64,000 bases of DNA from Comamonadaceae bacterium (GTDB lineage: Bacteria; Pseudomonadota; Gammaproteobacteria; Burkholderiales; Burkholderiaceae_C): assembly GCA_027488735.1 (NCBI GenBank), contig JAIYBB010000001.1:186001-250000 (forward strand), in the 5' to 3' direction. Position numbers and translations under genes: made by a program. Below, in pieces: positions 17,098-25,242 of the stretch (position 1 is the first letter of the stretch; every line of letters begins with the position of its first letter). Under the pieces are notes generated by a model that saw nothing but the letters and a program-made list of their open reading frames with translations, was not told the DNA's origin and made no database searches.

Positions 17098-18237
17098 ATG
17101 ACTGATTTTTACAAACGCACTTGGTTTCGTGCCGCTGCTTTGGGCGTTGTAGCTACCGCCCTCATGGTCGGATGTGGCAAAAAAGAAGAACCTAAGCCCG
17201 CACCTGTGGCTGAAGCACCCAAACCTGAACCCTTGAAAATTGCATTTGCCTACGTTGGCCCAGTGGGTGACGGCGGTTGGACATTCGCGCATGACAACGC
17301 CCGCAAAGCCATCGAAGCCGAATTTGGCGACAAGGTGCAAACCACATTCACCGAAAACGTCTCCGAGTCTGCAGACGCCGAACGCAATTTCCGCGACATG
17401 GTGGCGCAAGGCAACAAACTGATTTTCGGCACCACGTTTGGTTACATGGAACCCATGTTGAAAGTGGCCGCTGACAGCAAAGACGTCAAGTTTGAACATG
17501 CCACCGGTTACAAACAAGCCGACAACATGCGCACTTATGACAGCCGCACTTACGAAGGTGCTTACATGGCTGGCGTGATCGCAGGCAAGATGACCAAGAC
17601 CAACACCTTGGGCGTCGTGGCCTCCATCCCCATTCCTGAAGTGGTCCGCAACATCAACAGCTTCACTTTGGGCGCGCAATCGGTTAACCCCAAAGTCAAA
17701 ACCAAAGTCGTGTGGGTCAATGAGTGGTTCAACCCACCCAAAGAAACCGAAGCAGCGACATCGCTGATCAACGGTGGCGCAGATGTGCTGTTTCAAAACA
17801 CCGATTCAGCGGCTGTGTTGAAAACCGCTGAAGCCAAAGGCAAGCGCGCTTTTGGTTGGGACTCTGACATGACTGCCTATGGTCCTAAAGCTCACTTGGG
17901 TTCAGCCATCATCAATTGGGCGCCTTACTACGTACAGACCACGCGTGAAGCCTTGGAAGGCAAATGGGTCGGTGGCACAGGCGTGTGGTGGGGTGTCAAA
18001 GAAGGCGCGATCGACATGGTTTCTATTGCTGAAGATGTGCCAGCCGAAACCAAAGCCAGAGTTGAAGAAATCAAAGCGGGTTTGAAAGATGGCACTTTTT
18101 CAATCTGGAAAGGCCCATTGGTTGATAACACCGGCAAAACCCTCCTGAAAAATGACGAAATCGCTGACGACAAGTTCTTGAGCGGTGTAAATTTCTACGT
18201 CAAAGGCGTCCAAGGAAAATTGCCCGGCAGCAAGTAA
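17098..18237 (+). CDS. BMP-family nucleoside-binding lipoprotein of the ABC importer
   Basis: The 379-residue substrate-binding protein has a signal peptide and lipobox (LMVGC, Cys near residue 25), a Pro/Lys-rich linker, and a BMP/PnrA-like domain. Motifs include AFAYVGPVGDGGWTFAHD, FGTTFGYM, and GYKQADNMRTYDSRTYEGAYM. The ATG at 17098 is preferred over 17092 because AAAGGA lies about 7 bases upstream of it but abuts the other. A strong terminator follows. It delivers nucleoside or base to the two permeases upstream; the exact ligand is not visible. Confidence 0.92.
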   Translation: MTDFYKRTWFRAAALGVVATALMVGCGKKEEPKPAPVAEAPKPEPLKIAFAYVGPVGDGGWTFAHDNARKAIEAEFGDKVQTTFTENVSESADAERNFRDMVAQGNKLIFGTTFGYMEPMLKVAADSKDVKFEHATGYKQADNMRTYDSRTYEGAYMAGVIAGKMTKTNTLGVVASIPIPEVVRNINSFTLGAQSVNPKVKTKVVWVNEWFNPPKETEAATSLINGGADVLFQNTDSAAVLKTAEAKGKRAFGWDSDMTAYGPKAHLGSAIINWAPYYVQTTREALEGKWVGGTGVWWGVKEGAIDMVSIAEDVPAETKARVEEIKAGLKDGTFSIWKGPLVDNTGKTLLKNDEIADDKFLSGVNFYVKGVQGKLPGSK

Positions 18238-18260
18238 TTGCCAAGCTGGTAACTCTCTTG

Positions 18261-18290
18261 AAAAAGGCTGCCCTTGGGCAGCCTTTTTTT
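18261..18290 (+). terminator. Intrinsic terminator after the importer operon
   Basis: GGCTGCCC-TT-GGGCAGCC stem followed by seven T, with an A-run before it, 24 bases after the binding-protein stop. Confidence 0.9.
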
Positions 18291-18328
18291 ACGACGTGGT
18301 TTTCATTTTTTCAGGGTCATTCAATACC

Positions 18329-18844
18329 GTGAACTCACTTTTCCTGTCAGTGGCCAGCACTTTTTTAGGGCTGAGTATTTCTTGGGCTCAGCCAGTGGGG
18401 TTGCCAAATGCAACCCGTACACCGGGTACTGTGGACCCTGCCGTGACCCAAGAAAACATCCAATCGACGGTGTGTGTCAGGGGCTATACCCAAACCGTGC
18501 GGCCGGATAAAAAATACACCAATCGTCTCAAACGTGAACAACTCAGGCAGTACCAATACGCTGACAAAGACCCGCGCAAGTACGAACTCGACCACCTGAT
18601 CCCGCTCAGCATCGGCGGTGCCCCCCAAAGCCCTGACAACTTGTGGCCGCAACCGCGCGAAGGTGCTTGGTCTGCAGAACAAAAAAACGAGCTCGAATGG
18701 ATCGTCTACAAAATGGTGTGTCGGGGTGAGTTGAGTTTGTCTGAAGCGCAGCAACGTGTCGCTAAAAATTGGGTAGAGGCCTATCAGGCTTGGGTACCTT
18801 CCCGCAGACATTGGCTGCCGACCAAAAGACGCCATGACGATTGA
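18329..18844 (+). CDS. Secreted HNH-like small protein
   Basis: The 171-residue product begins at a GTG giving a clean signal peptide (NSLFLSVASTFLGLSISWA). An alternative GTG at 18296, right after the terminator T-run, would add 11 residues. The mature part has CVRGYTQTVRP, a basic stretch, then LDHLIPLSIGGAP followed by an NLWPQP segment. This DH...N pattern is that of HNH-endonuclease-like folds. From general knowledge similar exported proteins are common in Proteobacteria but uncharacterised. Nuclease activity is an inference; a third metal ligand is not evident. It sits between the importer and the Rieske gene. Confidence 0.68.
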   Translation: MNSLFLSVASTFLGLSISWAQPVGLPNATRTPGTVDPAVTQENIQSTVCVRGYTQTVRPDKKYTNRLKREQLRQYQYADKDPRKYELDHLIPLSIGGAPQSPDNLWPQPREGAWSAEQKNELEWIVYKMVCRGELSLSEAQQRVAKNWVEAYQAWVPSRRHWLPTKRRHDD

Positions 18845-18884
18845 ATCAGACCCCCATCCCTTACCCAGCAGGAGTACACCCACC

Positions 18885-19877
18885 ATGTCATCCATTGAAC
18901 AGTTGTTCTGGCATCCTGTGTGTGATGCTCGCCAAGTGCAAGAAGACCCATTGCCAGTCAAATTGCTGGACCAATCCTTGGTGTTGTGGCGCAACCAGAA
19001 CGGCGTGGTTTGTGGTTTGTTTGACCGGTGTCCGCACCGAGGGGCGCGTCTATCGCTTGGGCGTATTTGCCAAGGCCAACTGCAGTGCGCCTACCACGGG
19101 TGGACATTTGAAGGACAAGGTCAGTGCACCCGCGTGCCGGCTTTACCGTCATTCAACCCCGGGCAGGCACAACAGGCCAAAGCCGTGGCGGTGCAAGAGC
19201 GCATGGGTTTGGTCTGGGTGTGCATGGATGCCGCCCGTACCGCCCAAGCCATCTGGCCGACCTTTGCCGCCGAGTGGAACGCTTCCATGCGCAAATTCAA
19301 CGCCGGGCCTTACGAAGTTGCCACCAGCGCTCCTCGCGTCGTTGAAAACTTTTTAGACATGTCGCATTTCAGTTTTGTGCACGACGGTTGGTTGGGACAG
19401 GCTGGGCACAGTGAAATTCCCGAGATCCATCTAGAAGAGAGCGACACGGGATTCAAGGTGACCAACGCCCAAGTCTGGCAACCCAACACCAGTGCTTTGG
19501 CCACGCAAGGTGGCATGGTCACCTATACCTACGAAGTGATGCATCCTTATTCGGCGGTGTTGACCAAAATTCCTGATGCACAAAGCGGCGTGCCGCCAGG
19601 TTATGAAGAGTCCATCATTGTGCTCATTCTTCCCATATCGCCAGACAGTTGCCGGGTCTGGTTTCGCATGGCGGTGGCTGACTTTGATGCAGACGTTGAA
19701 GAGCTGCTGGCTTTTCAAGACAAGATTTTTTCCCAGGACAAACCAGTGCTCGAGTCGCAATTGCCGCGTCTGTTACCCTTGGGTGCAGGCGTGGAATCGA
19801 ATGTGGCCAGTGACAAAGCTTCAGTGGCATACAGACGTTTTTTACAAAAGCTGGCTGTTACTTTTGGAGTCTGTTGA
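18885..19877 (+). CDS. Rieske non-haem iron oxygenase, NdmA/NdmB-like
   Basis: The 330-residue oxygenase has a Rieske cluster (CPHRGARLSLG, C49/H51; CAYHGW, C68/H71). The catalytic iron site is ENFLDMSHFSFVH, giving the D158-x2-H161-x4-H166 spacing of Rieske oxygenases. The ATG at 18885 follows AGGAG. The layout (FWHPVC start, KLLDQSLVLW, SQDKPVLESQLPR and a C-terminal SDKASVAYRRFL) resembles, from memory, the methylxanthine N-demethylases NdmA/NdmB rather than ring-hydroxylating dioxygenases. Its position one base upstream of an adenine/adenosine deaminase supports a purine-type substrate, but no dedicated reductase is in the window. The substrate is inferred, not shown. Confidence 0.8.
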   Translation: MSSIEQLFWHPVCDARQVQEDPLPVKLLDQSLVLWRNQNGVVCGLFDRCPHRGARLSLGRICQGQLQCAYHGWTFEGQGQCTRVPALPSFNPGQAQQAKAVAVQERMGLVWVCMDAARTAQAIWPTFAAEWNASMRKFNAGPYEVATSAPRVVENFLDMSHFSFVHDGWLGQAGHSEIPEIHLEESDTGFKVTNAQVWQPNTSALATQGGMVTYTYEVMHPYSAVLTKIPDAQSGVPPGYEESIIVLILPISPDSCRVWFRMAVADFDADVEELLAFQDKIFSQDKPVLESQLPRLLPLGAGVESNVASDKASVAYRRFLQKLAVTFGVC

Positions 19878-20918
19878 ATGAATTTTTCCGCCATTTCCCA
19901 AGCGCAATTGCCCGCGTTGTTGCAGGCCATGCCGAAAACGGAATTGCACATACACATCGAAGGCTCCCTAGAGCCTGAATTGATTTTTGCTCTGGCCAAA
20001 CGCAACCAAGTGCGTTTGAATTACACCAGTGTGGAGGCATTGCGCTCGGCCTACGCGTTCACTGATTTGCAAAGTTTTCTGGATATTTACTATGCAGGCG
20101 CAAGTGTGTTGCAGCAACCGCAAGACTTTTACGACATGGCTTGGGCCTATTTTTTACGGGCCAAGGCTGACAATGTGGTGCATGCGGAAATCTTTTTCGA
20201 CCCGCAAACCCACACCGAGCGTAAAGTGTCCATGCGAACTGTCATCACTGGGTTGCACCAAGCCTGTGTCGATGCGAAAGAAAAACTCGGCATCAGCTCA
20301 TCCTTGATTTTGTGTTTCCTGCGGCATCTGAGCGAAGAAGCTGCCATGGACACCTTCGACGAGGCGATTGCCTTCAAGCATCTGTTCATTGGTGTTGGTT
20401 TGGATTCCAGCGAACGTGGCCATCCCCCTGAAAAATTCGCACGTGTGTTTGCCCGCGCCCGCCAACTCGGTTTGCGATCGGTTGCGCATGCGGGTGAGGA
20501 AGGTCCGCCCGCCTATATTTGGAGTGCACTTGATGTCTTGCATGCAGAACGCATAGACCACGGTGTGCAAGCCATCCATGATGCGGCCTTGATGCAACGC
20601 TTGGCAAACCAACGCATTCCTTTGACCGTGTGCCCGCTGTCCAATTTGAAGCTGTGCGTGTTCCCGGATTTGGCGCAGCACAATGTGGCTCAAATGCTTG
20701 ACCAAGGTGTTTGTGTCATGCTCAATTCTGACGATCCGGCGTATTTCGGTGGCTATTTGAACGACAACTATTTGCAAACGTTTGCTGCACTGGGTTTGAA
20801 CGCTTCACATGCCTACCAATTGGCGCGCAACAGTTTTGAAGCCGCATTTGTCCCCGATGCGCAAAAACACACTTGGTACACCCAACTTGATGAATGCTTT
20901 CAACAATTCGGTGCCTGA
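19878..20918 (+). CDS. Adenine/adenosine deaminase family protein, probably adenine deaminase
   Basis: The 346-residue amidohydrolase has zinc ligands in ELHIHIEG (H24, H26), an AHAGEEGPP histidine with catalytic Glu, RIDHG and NSDDPAYFG. The RHLSEEAAMDT and GLDSSERGHPPEKF segments are, from general knowledge, typical of the ADE subgroup (adenine aminohydrolase, as in Pseudomonas PA0148 and yeast Aah1) rather than classical adenosine deaminase. It would convert adenine to hypoxanthine for XdhAB. It starts immediately after the Rieske gene stop, so the two are cotranscribed. Adenosine as substrate cannot be excluded. Confidence 0.87.
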   Translation: MNFSAISQAQLPALLQAMPKTELHIHIEGSLEPELIFALAKRNQVRLNYTSVEALRSAYAFTDLQSFLDIYYAGASVLQQPQDFYDMAWAYFLRAKADNVVHAEIFFDPQTHTERKVSMRTVITGLHQACVDAKEKLGISSSLILCFLRHLSEEAAMDTFDEAIAFKHLFIGVGLDSSERGHPPEKFARVFARARQLGLRSVAHAGEEGPPAYIWSALDVLHAERIDHGVQAIHDAALMQRLANQRIPLTVCPLSNLKLCVFPDLAQHNVAQMLDQGVCVMLNSDDPAYFGGYLNDNYLQTFAALGLNASHAYQLARNSFEAAFVPDAQKHTWYTQLDECFQQFGA

Positions 20919-20945
20919 GCGTTGGTGGAGCAAAGGCCAAGAGGC

Positions 20946-22139
20946 ATGACCTCGCCACTGCCTGTTGCTGTGGTCGGTGCTGGCATCGGGGGGTTGGCAG
21001 CGGCTTTGGCCTTGGGGCGAGCCGGTGTGAATTCCCATCTTTACGAACAATCAGCCAGGTTTGAAGAAGCGGGGGCTGGCATTGGTCTGGGGCCTAACGC
21101 GGTACGGCGTTTGGATGAATGGGGGGTGGGTAAGGCCTTGCGTGAAACCGCTTGTATGCCGCTGGCTTTGCAGGTGAGAAATGCAGATGATGCGCGTGAG
21201 CTGGGTCGCTTGCCCATGGCCGATGCATTTCAGGCTCGTTATGGGGCGCCTTATCTGACCATTCACCGCGCCGATTTGCACGACAGTTTGTGGCAGGCTT
21301 TATGCCGCCAATCCACTTGCGATTTGACGCTGCACCAGCGCTTGCGTGAAGTATCGCAAACACCGGCTGGCGTGGAACTTCACTTTGAAAACAGCGAGCT
21401 TGCCCAACAAGCGCAAGCTTTGGTAGGTGCGGACGGTTTGTACAGCCAAGTGCGTCGCACGGTATGCGGTGAACAAGCGCCAGAGGCCAGCGGCCACTGG
21501 GCCTACCGAGCTATGTTGCCGATGCAAGATTTACCCGTGGCTTGGCGAAAACTGCAAATGGGTATGTGGCTGGGTTCAGGTTTGCATGTGGTGCATTACC
21601 CGGTAAGAGGCGGCGAATGGCTCAATGTGGTGGTGTTGGTTGAAGCCACCGACACGGCTACCACCGCCGGATGGGATGTCTCTCGAACGTCTGCGCAAAT
21701 CGCTGCTGATTTGCAGCGTTGTATGCAAGCGAGTTGCAATGAACTGAAAGAACTGGTGGCCTTGGTGCCACAGTGGCGTGCTTGGTGTTTGTTTGATCGC
21801 CCGCCTGTGGTTTCAGCCGCGCAGTTGGCGCGCGGCAAGGTGGCTTTGTTGGGAGATGCTGCACACCCCATGTTGCCTTATTTGGCGCAAGGCGCAGGCA
21901 TGGCGATTGAAGATGCAGCCTGCTTAGCGAGCCACTGGCAAAACGCTTCGTTAAGCGCTGAACAACGTTTGCTGAACTATGCGCAAGCGCGTTGGTCACG
22001 GGTATCGCAAGTGCAGCAGCGCGCAAGACGCAACGGGCGCATATTCCATGCAGATGGTTTGTTGCGATCAGCGAGAGACGCCGCCATGAAAGTAGGTGGC
22101 GCCCGATTGATGGACATGCCTTGGTTGTATGCGGGTTGA
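20946..22139 (+). CDS. FAD-dependent aromatic-type monooxygenase
   Basis: The 397-residue class A flavoprotein monooxygenase has GxGxxG (VVGAGIGGLAAALAL at about 8), a middle VGADG(L)YS motif, and LLGDAAHPMLPYLAQGA near residue 290. The family includes salicylate and 3-hydroxybenzoate hydroxylases and the urate oxidase HpxO. PuuD already covers urate oxidation here, so the substrate is open. The ATG at 20946 gives the canonical N-terminus; an in-frame GTG at 20922 is possible. It lies 27 bases after the deaminase gene and probably ends that transcript. Confidence 0.82.
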   Translation: MTSPLPVAVVGAGIGGLAAALALGRAGVNSHLYEQSARFEEAGAGIGLGPNAVRRLDEWGVGKALRETACMPLALQVRNADDARELGRLPMADAFQARYGAPYLTIHRADLHDSLWQALCRQSTCDLTLHQRLREVSQTPAGVELHFENSELAQQAQALVGADGLYSQVRRTVCGEQAPEASGHWAYRAMLPMQDLPVAWRKLQMGMWLGSGLHVVHYPVRGGEWLNVVVLVEATDTATTAGWDVSRTSAQIAADLQRCMQASCNELKELVALVPQWRAWCLFDRPPVVSAAQLARGKVALLGDAAHPMLPYLAQGAGMAIEDAACLASHWQNASLSAEQRLLNYAQARWSRVSQVQQRARRNGRIFHADGLLRSARDAAMKVGGARLMDMPWLYAG

Positions 22140-22161
22140 TACAAGCTCGGCATGAAGGTGT

Positions 22162-23103
22162 TTATAAACGACCTAACAGCAAAAATTCCATCAAAGCTTT
22201 TTGCGCATGCAGGCGGTTTTCGGCCTCGTCCCACACCACCGATTGCGCGCCGTCAATCACCTCGGCTTGCACTTCTTCACCACGGTGAGCAGGCAGGCAA
22301 TGCATGAACAAGGCATCGGGTTTGGCAACCGCCATCATGGCTTCGTCCACACACCAAGCAGCAAAGGCTTTGCGTCTGGCTTCGTTCTCGGCCTCATAGC
22401 CCATGCTGGTCCAGACATCGGTGGTCACCAAGTCTGCGTCGCGGCATGCTTGCAGGGGATCGGTAAACACTTTGAAGCAATGGTTGTTTGACACACCGGC
22501 CACAGCTTGATTGACTTCGTAACCGCTGGGGGTGCTCACGTGAACCGTGAAGCCCAGCAAGTCAGCCGCTTGCAACCAGGTGTTGGCCATGTTGTTGCCG
22601 TCGCCTACCCACGCCACTACTTTGCCTTTGAGGCAATCCAGGGGAAGCGACACATCGCCCCGGTGTTCAATGAAGGTGAACAAGTCGGCCAGTATCTGGC
22701 AGGGATGAAATTCATTGGTTAGACCATTGATGACGGGCACGCGCGAATTGGCGGCGAACCGCTCGATCTTGGTTTGTTCGTAGGTGCGGATCATCACCAG
22801 ATCGACCATGCGGCTGATCACTTTGGCCGAATCTTCAATCGGTTCTGCGCGTCCAAGTTGGCTGTCACCCGTGGTCAAGTGAACCACGGCGCCGCCCATT
22901 TGGTACATGCCGGCTTCAAAGCTGATGCGGGTGCGCGTGGAGGCTTTTTCGAAAATCATGGCCAGCGTGCGGTCGGTCAGCGGCTGGTGTTTGTCGTACG
23001 CTTTGAATTTGCTTTTAATGAGCGCCGAGCGCGTGAACAAATAAGCGTATTCGTCAGCGGTCAAATCACTGAACTGCAAATAATGTTTCAGAGTTTGGCT
23101 CAT
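22162..23103 (-). CDS. argF: Ornithine carbamoyltransferase
   Basis: The 313-residue enzyme makes citrulline from ornithine and carbamoyl phosphate. Motifs are STRTRISFE (carbamoyl phosphate), HPCQ and HCLPAHRG. It begins 1 base after argD, forming an arginine biosynthesis pair. Length and motifs are intact. Confidence 0.96.
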   Translation of the reverse strand: MSQTLKHYLQFSDLTADEYAYLFTRSALIKSKFKAYDKHQPLTDRTLAMIFEKASTRTRISFEAGMYQMGGAVVHLTTGDSQLGRAEPIEDSAKVISRMVDLVMIRTYEQTKIERFAANSRVPVINGLTNEFHPCQILADLFTFIEHRGDVSLPLDCLKGKVVAWVGDGNNMANTWLQAADLLGFTVHVSTPSGYEVNQAVAGVSNNHCFKVFTDPLQACRDADLVTTDVWTSMGYEAENEARRKAFAAWCVDEAMMAVAKPDALFMHCLPAHRGEEVQAEVIDGAQSVVWDEAENRLHAQKALMEFLLLGRL

Positions 23104-23104
23104 G

Positions 23105-24307
23105 TCAGGCCTTTACAGAATGAGCTAAAAATGTTTTCACCAACGGCGCCAGTGTGGCTATGACTTCGTCGGCTTCTTTCTCGGTCATGATGAGTGCGGG
23201 CAGCAAGCGAATGACGCTGTCAGCCGTGACACTGAGCAACAAACCGGCTTGCAGCGCCTGTCCCATCAAAGGACCACAAGGGCGGTCCAAATCGATGCCG
23301 ATCATCAAACCATTGCCGCGTATTTCTTTGAAGCCGGGCACATGACCTAGTTCGCGTTGCAATCCGTTTTTCAAATACGCACCGACGCGGCTGGCGTTTT
23401 CCAGCAAACCGTCTTCTTCCATGATGCGAATGGTTTCGACACCGGCGCGCATGGCCAAAGGGTTGCCGCCAAATGTCGTGCCGTGGTTGCCCGGTTGAAA
23501 AATGGCTGCGGCTTTGGGACCGGCCACGACCGCGCCGATGGGTACACCTGAACCCAAGCCCTTGGCAAGCGGCATCACATCGGCGTGAATGCCTGCCCAT
23601 TGGTGGGCAAACCATTGTCCCGTGCGACCGATGCCGCATTGCACTTCGTCAATCATCAACAGCCAGTCGCGCTCATCACACAGTTTGCGCACTGCGCGCA
23701 AATAGTCTGCGCTCATGGGGTTGATGCCGCCTTCGCCTTGAATGGTTTCAAAAAACACCGCGACCACATTCGGGTTGTGTGCCGTGGCCTTTTCAATGGC
23801 AGCGATATCGTTCATCGGCACGCGTATGAAGCCTTCGACCAGCGGCCCGAAGCCTTGCTGGATTTTTGCATTACCCGTGGCGCTGAGCGTGGCGATACTG
23901 CGGCCATGAAAGGCTTTTTCATACACCACAATTTCAGGCCGCTCAATACCTTTGTCGTGGCCAAATTTGCGCGCCATCTTCAGCGCAGCTTCGTTGGCTT
24001 CCAAACCTGAGTTGCAAAAGAACACATTGCTCATGCCAGACAACGCAACCAGTTTGTCCGCCAATTGCTGTTGCAAAGGGATGTGGTAGTAGTTGCAGCT
24101 GTGCATGATTTTGCTGACCTGGTCTTGCAAGGCTGGCACGAGTTTGGGGTGGTTGTGTCCCAAAGTGTTGACCGCGATACCAGACAGTGCATCGAGATAG
24201 CGTTTACCGTCGGTGCCCCACACATACACGCCTTGGCCATGCGACACCGTCATCGGCAGACGGCCATAGGTGTTCATCAAATGCGCAGCAGGATCGGCAG
24301 TGGACAT
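23105..24307 (-). CDS. argD: Acetylornithine aminotransferase
   Basis: The 400-residue class III PLP aminotransferase makes N-acetylornithine upstream of argF. It has NSGLEANEAALKMAR, FHGRSIATLSATG, DEVQCGIGRTG and the PLP lysine in MPLAKGLGSG. The ATG at 24307 has GAGG at correct distance; an upstream in-frame ATG at 24352 would add 15 unlikely residues. Confidence 0.94.
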   Translation of the reverse strand: MSTADPAAHLMNTYGRLPMTVSHGQGVYVWGTDGKRYLDALSGIAVNTLGHNHPKLVPALQDQVSKIMHSCNYYHIPLQQQLADKLVALSGMSNVFFCNSGLEANEAALKMARKFGHDKGIERPEIVVYEKAFHGRSIATLSATGNAKIQQGFGPLVEGFIRVPMNDIAAIEKATAHNPNVVAVFFETIQGEGGINPMSADYLRAVRKLCDERDWLLMIDEVQCGIGRTGQWFAHQWAGIHADVMPLAKGLGSGVPIGAVVAGPKAAAIFQPGNHGTTFGGNPLAMRAGVETIRIMEEDGLLENASRVGAYLKNGLQRELGHVPGFKEIRGNGLMIGIDLDRPCGPLMGQALQAGLLLSVTADSVIRLLPALIMTEKEADEVIATLAPLVKTFLAHSVKA

Positions 24308-24433
24308 GGAGACCTCGGTGTGAGTCAGAAAAGAAAGCGGCTCTGAAGCCATGAAGACTTGGAGCCGGAATCGCCGATTCTAGAGGGCATTGCTTGTCAG
24401 ACGAATGAAATAACTGACATCTAGAATGGTTGA

Positions 24434-24730
24434 GTGCAAAGCCATATTTCAAAAGAAGTCGTGATTCTCGGCGTGACTCAGTCCGGTCAAACCTTCCGCC
24501 CCAGCGATTGGGCGGAACGCTTGGCAGGCGTGATTAGCAGTATCCGTCCCGAACCAGCAGCGCCCGGCGACCATTTCAGTTACTCGCCTTGGTGCGTGCC
24601 CAATAGCTTGCAGGGTCAAAAATGCGTGATTGTTCACACAGACATCCGCGAAGCCAATGTCATGGCCTGGGATTTTTTGATGGGCTTTGCCAGAGACAAT
24701 GATTTACAAGTCTTGGACTCTAAAGAATAA
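24434..24730 (+). CDS. DUF3579 family protein
   Basis: The 98-residue cytoplasmic protein starts at GTG and contains GQTFRPSDWAERL, FSYSPWCVP and a VHTDIREANVMAWDFLMGFAR block typical of the betaproteobacterial DUF3579 family (recognised from pattern). Function is unknown. It is divergent from argD with a 126-base gap and followed by a bidirectional terminator shared with rpsT. Confidence 0.8.
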   Translation: MQSHISKEVVILGVTQSGQTFRPSDWAERLAGVISSIRPEPAAPGDHFSYSPWCVPNSLQGQKCVIVHTDIREANVMAWDFLMGFARDNDLQVLDSKE

Positions 24731-24741
24731 ATACGCATAAA

Positions 24742-24765
24742 AAAACCGCCCCGAGGGGCGGTTTT
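24742..24765. terminator. Bidirectional intrinsic terminator between DUF3579 gene and rpsT
   Basis: AAAACCGCCCC-GA-GGGGCGGTTTT, with a further A-run on the left that becomes a T-run for the minus strand. It can stop both converging transcripts. A second hairpin with an 8-bp stem (CGGTCTGC / GCAGACCG, 24805-24825) lies between it and the rpsT stop. Confidence 0.88.
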
Positions 24766-24843
24766 CCACTTTTTCTTTGCCAACAGCGCACCGGTTTCAA
24801 ACGGCGGTCTGCTTTCGGCAGACCGGGCTGGGTGCCTGAATAA

Positions 24844-25143
24844 TCAGGCGGCGAGTGCCAGGTGTTTCACCTTGGCAGCCAGGCGGCTCTTGTCGCGAGC
24901 AGCCTTGTTTTTGTGGAAGATCTGCTTGTCGGCGATGATGTCCACCACCGATTGCATCTTGCCAAAGAGTTCAGCGGCTTTGACTTTGTCGCCGGCTTGA
25001 ACTGCTTTTTCGACGTTCTTCACCGCAGTGCGGTATTTGGAGCGCAACGAGCTGTTAGCTTCGTTGAGTTTCACGTCCTGACGGGCGCGTTTGCGACCTG
25101 ATGCCAGGCGCGGGTTCTTTTTCTTGGGTTTGGCTGAAGCCAT
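24844..25143 (-). CDS. rpsT: 30S ribosomal protein S20
   Basis: The 99-residue, very basic and Ala/Lys-rich protein starts [16 protein letters not shown] and binds 16S rRNA. The ATG at 25143 follows AAAGGA; the longer upstream frame is not used. It is divergent from murJ. Confidence 0.95.
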   Translation of the reverse strand: MASAKPKKKNPRLASGRKRARQDVKLNEANSSLRSKYRTAVKNVEKAVQAGDKVKAAELFGKMQSVVDIIADKQIFHKNKAARDKSRLAAKVKHLALAA

Positions 25144-25242
25144 GGATTTTCCTTTGATTGTCTGAGGATGATGTTGGCAAAGCCGGCGATTGTAGCAAAA
25201 CAGCACGCCCCGTGTGTGGAACAGGCGGCTACACTCCGTCTG

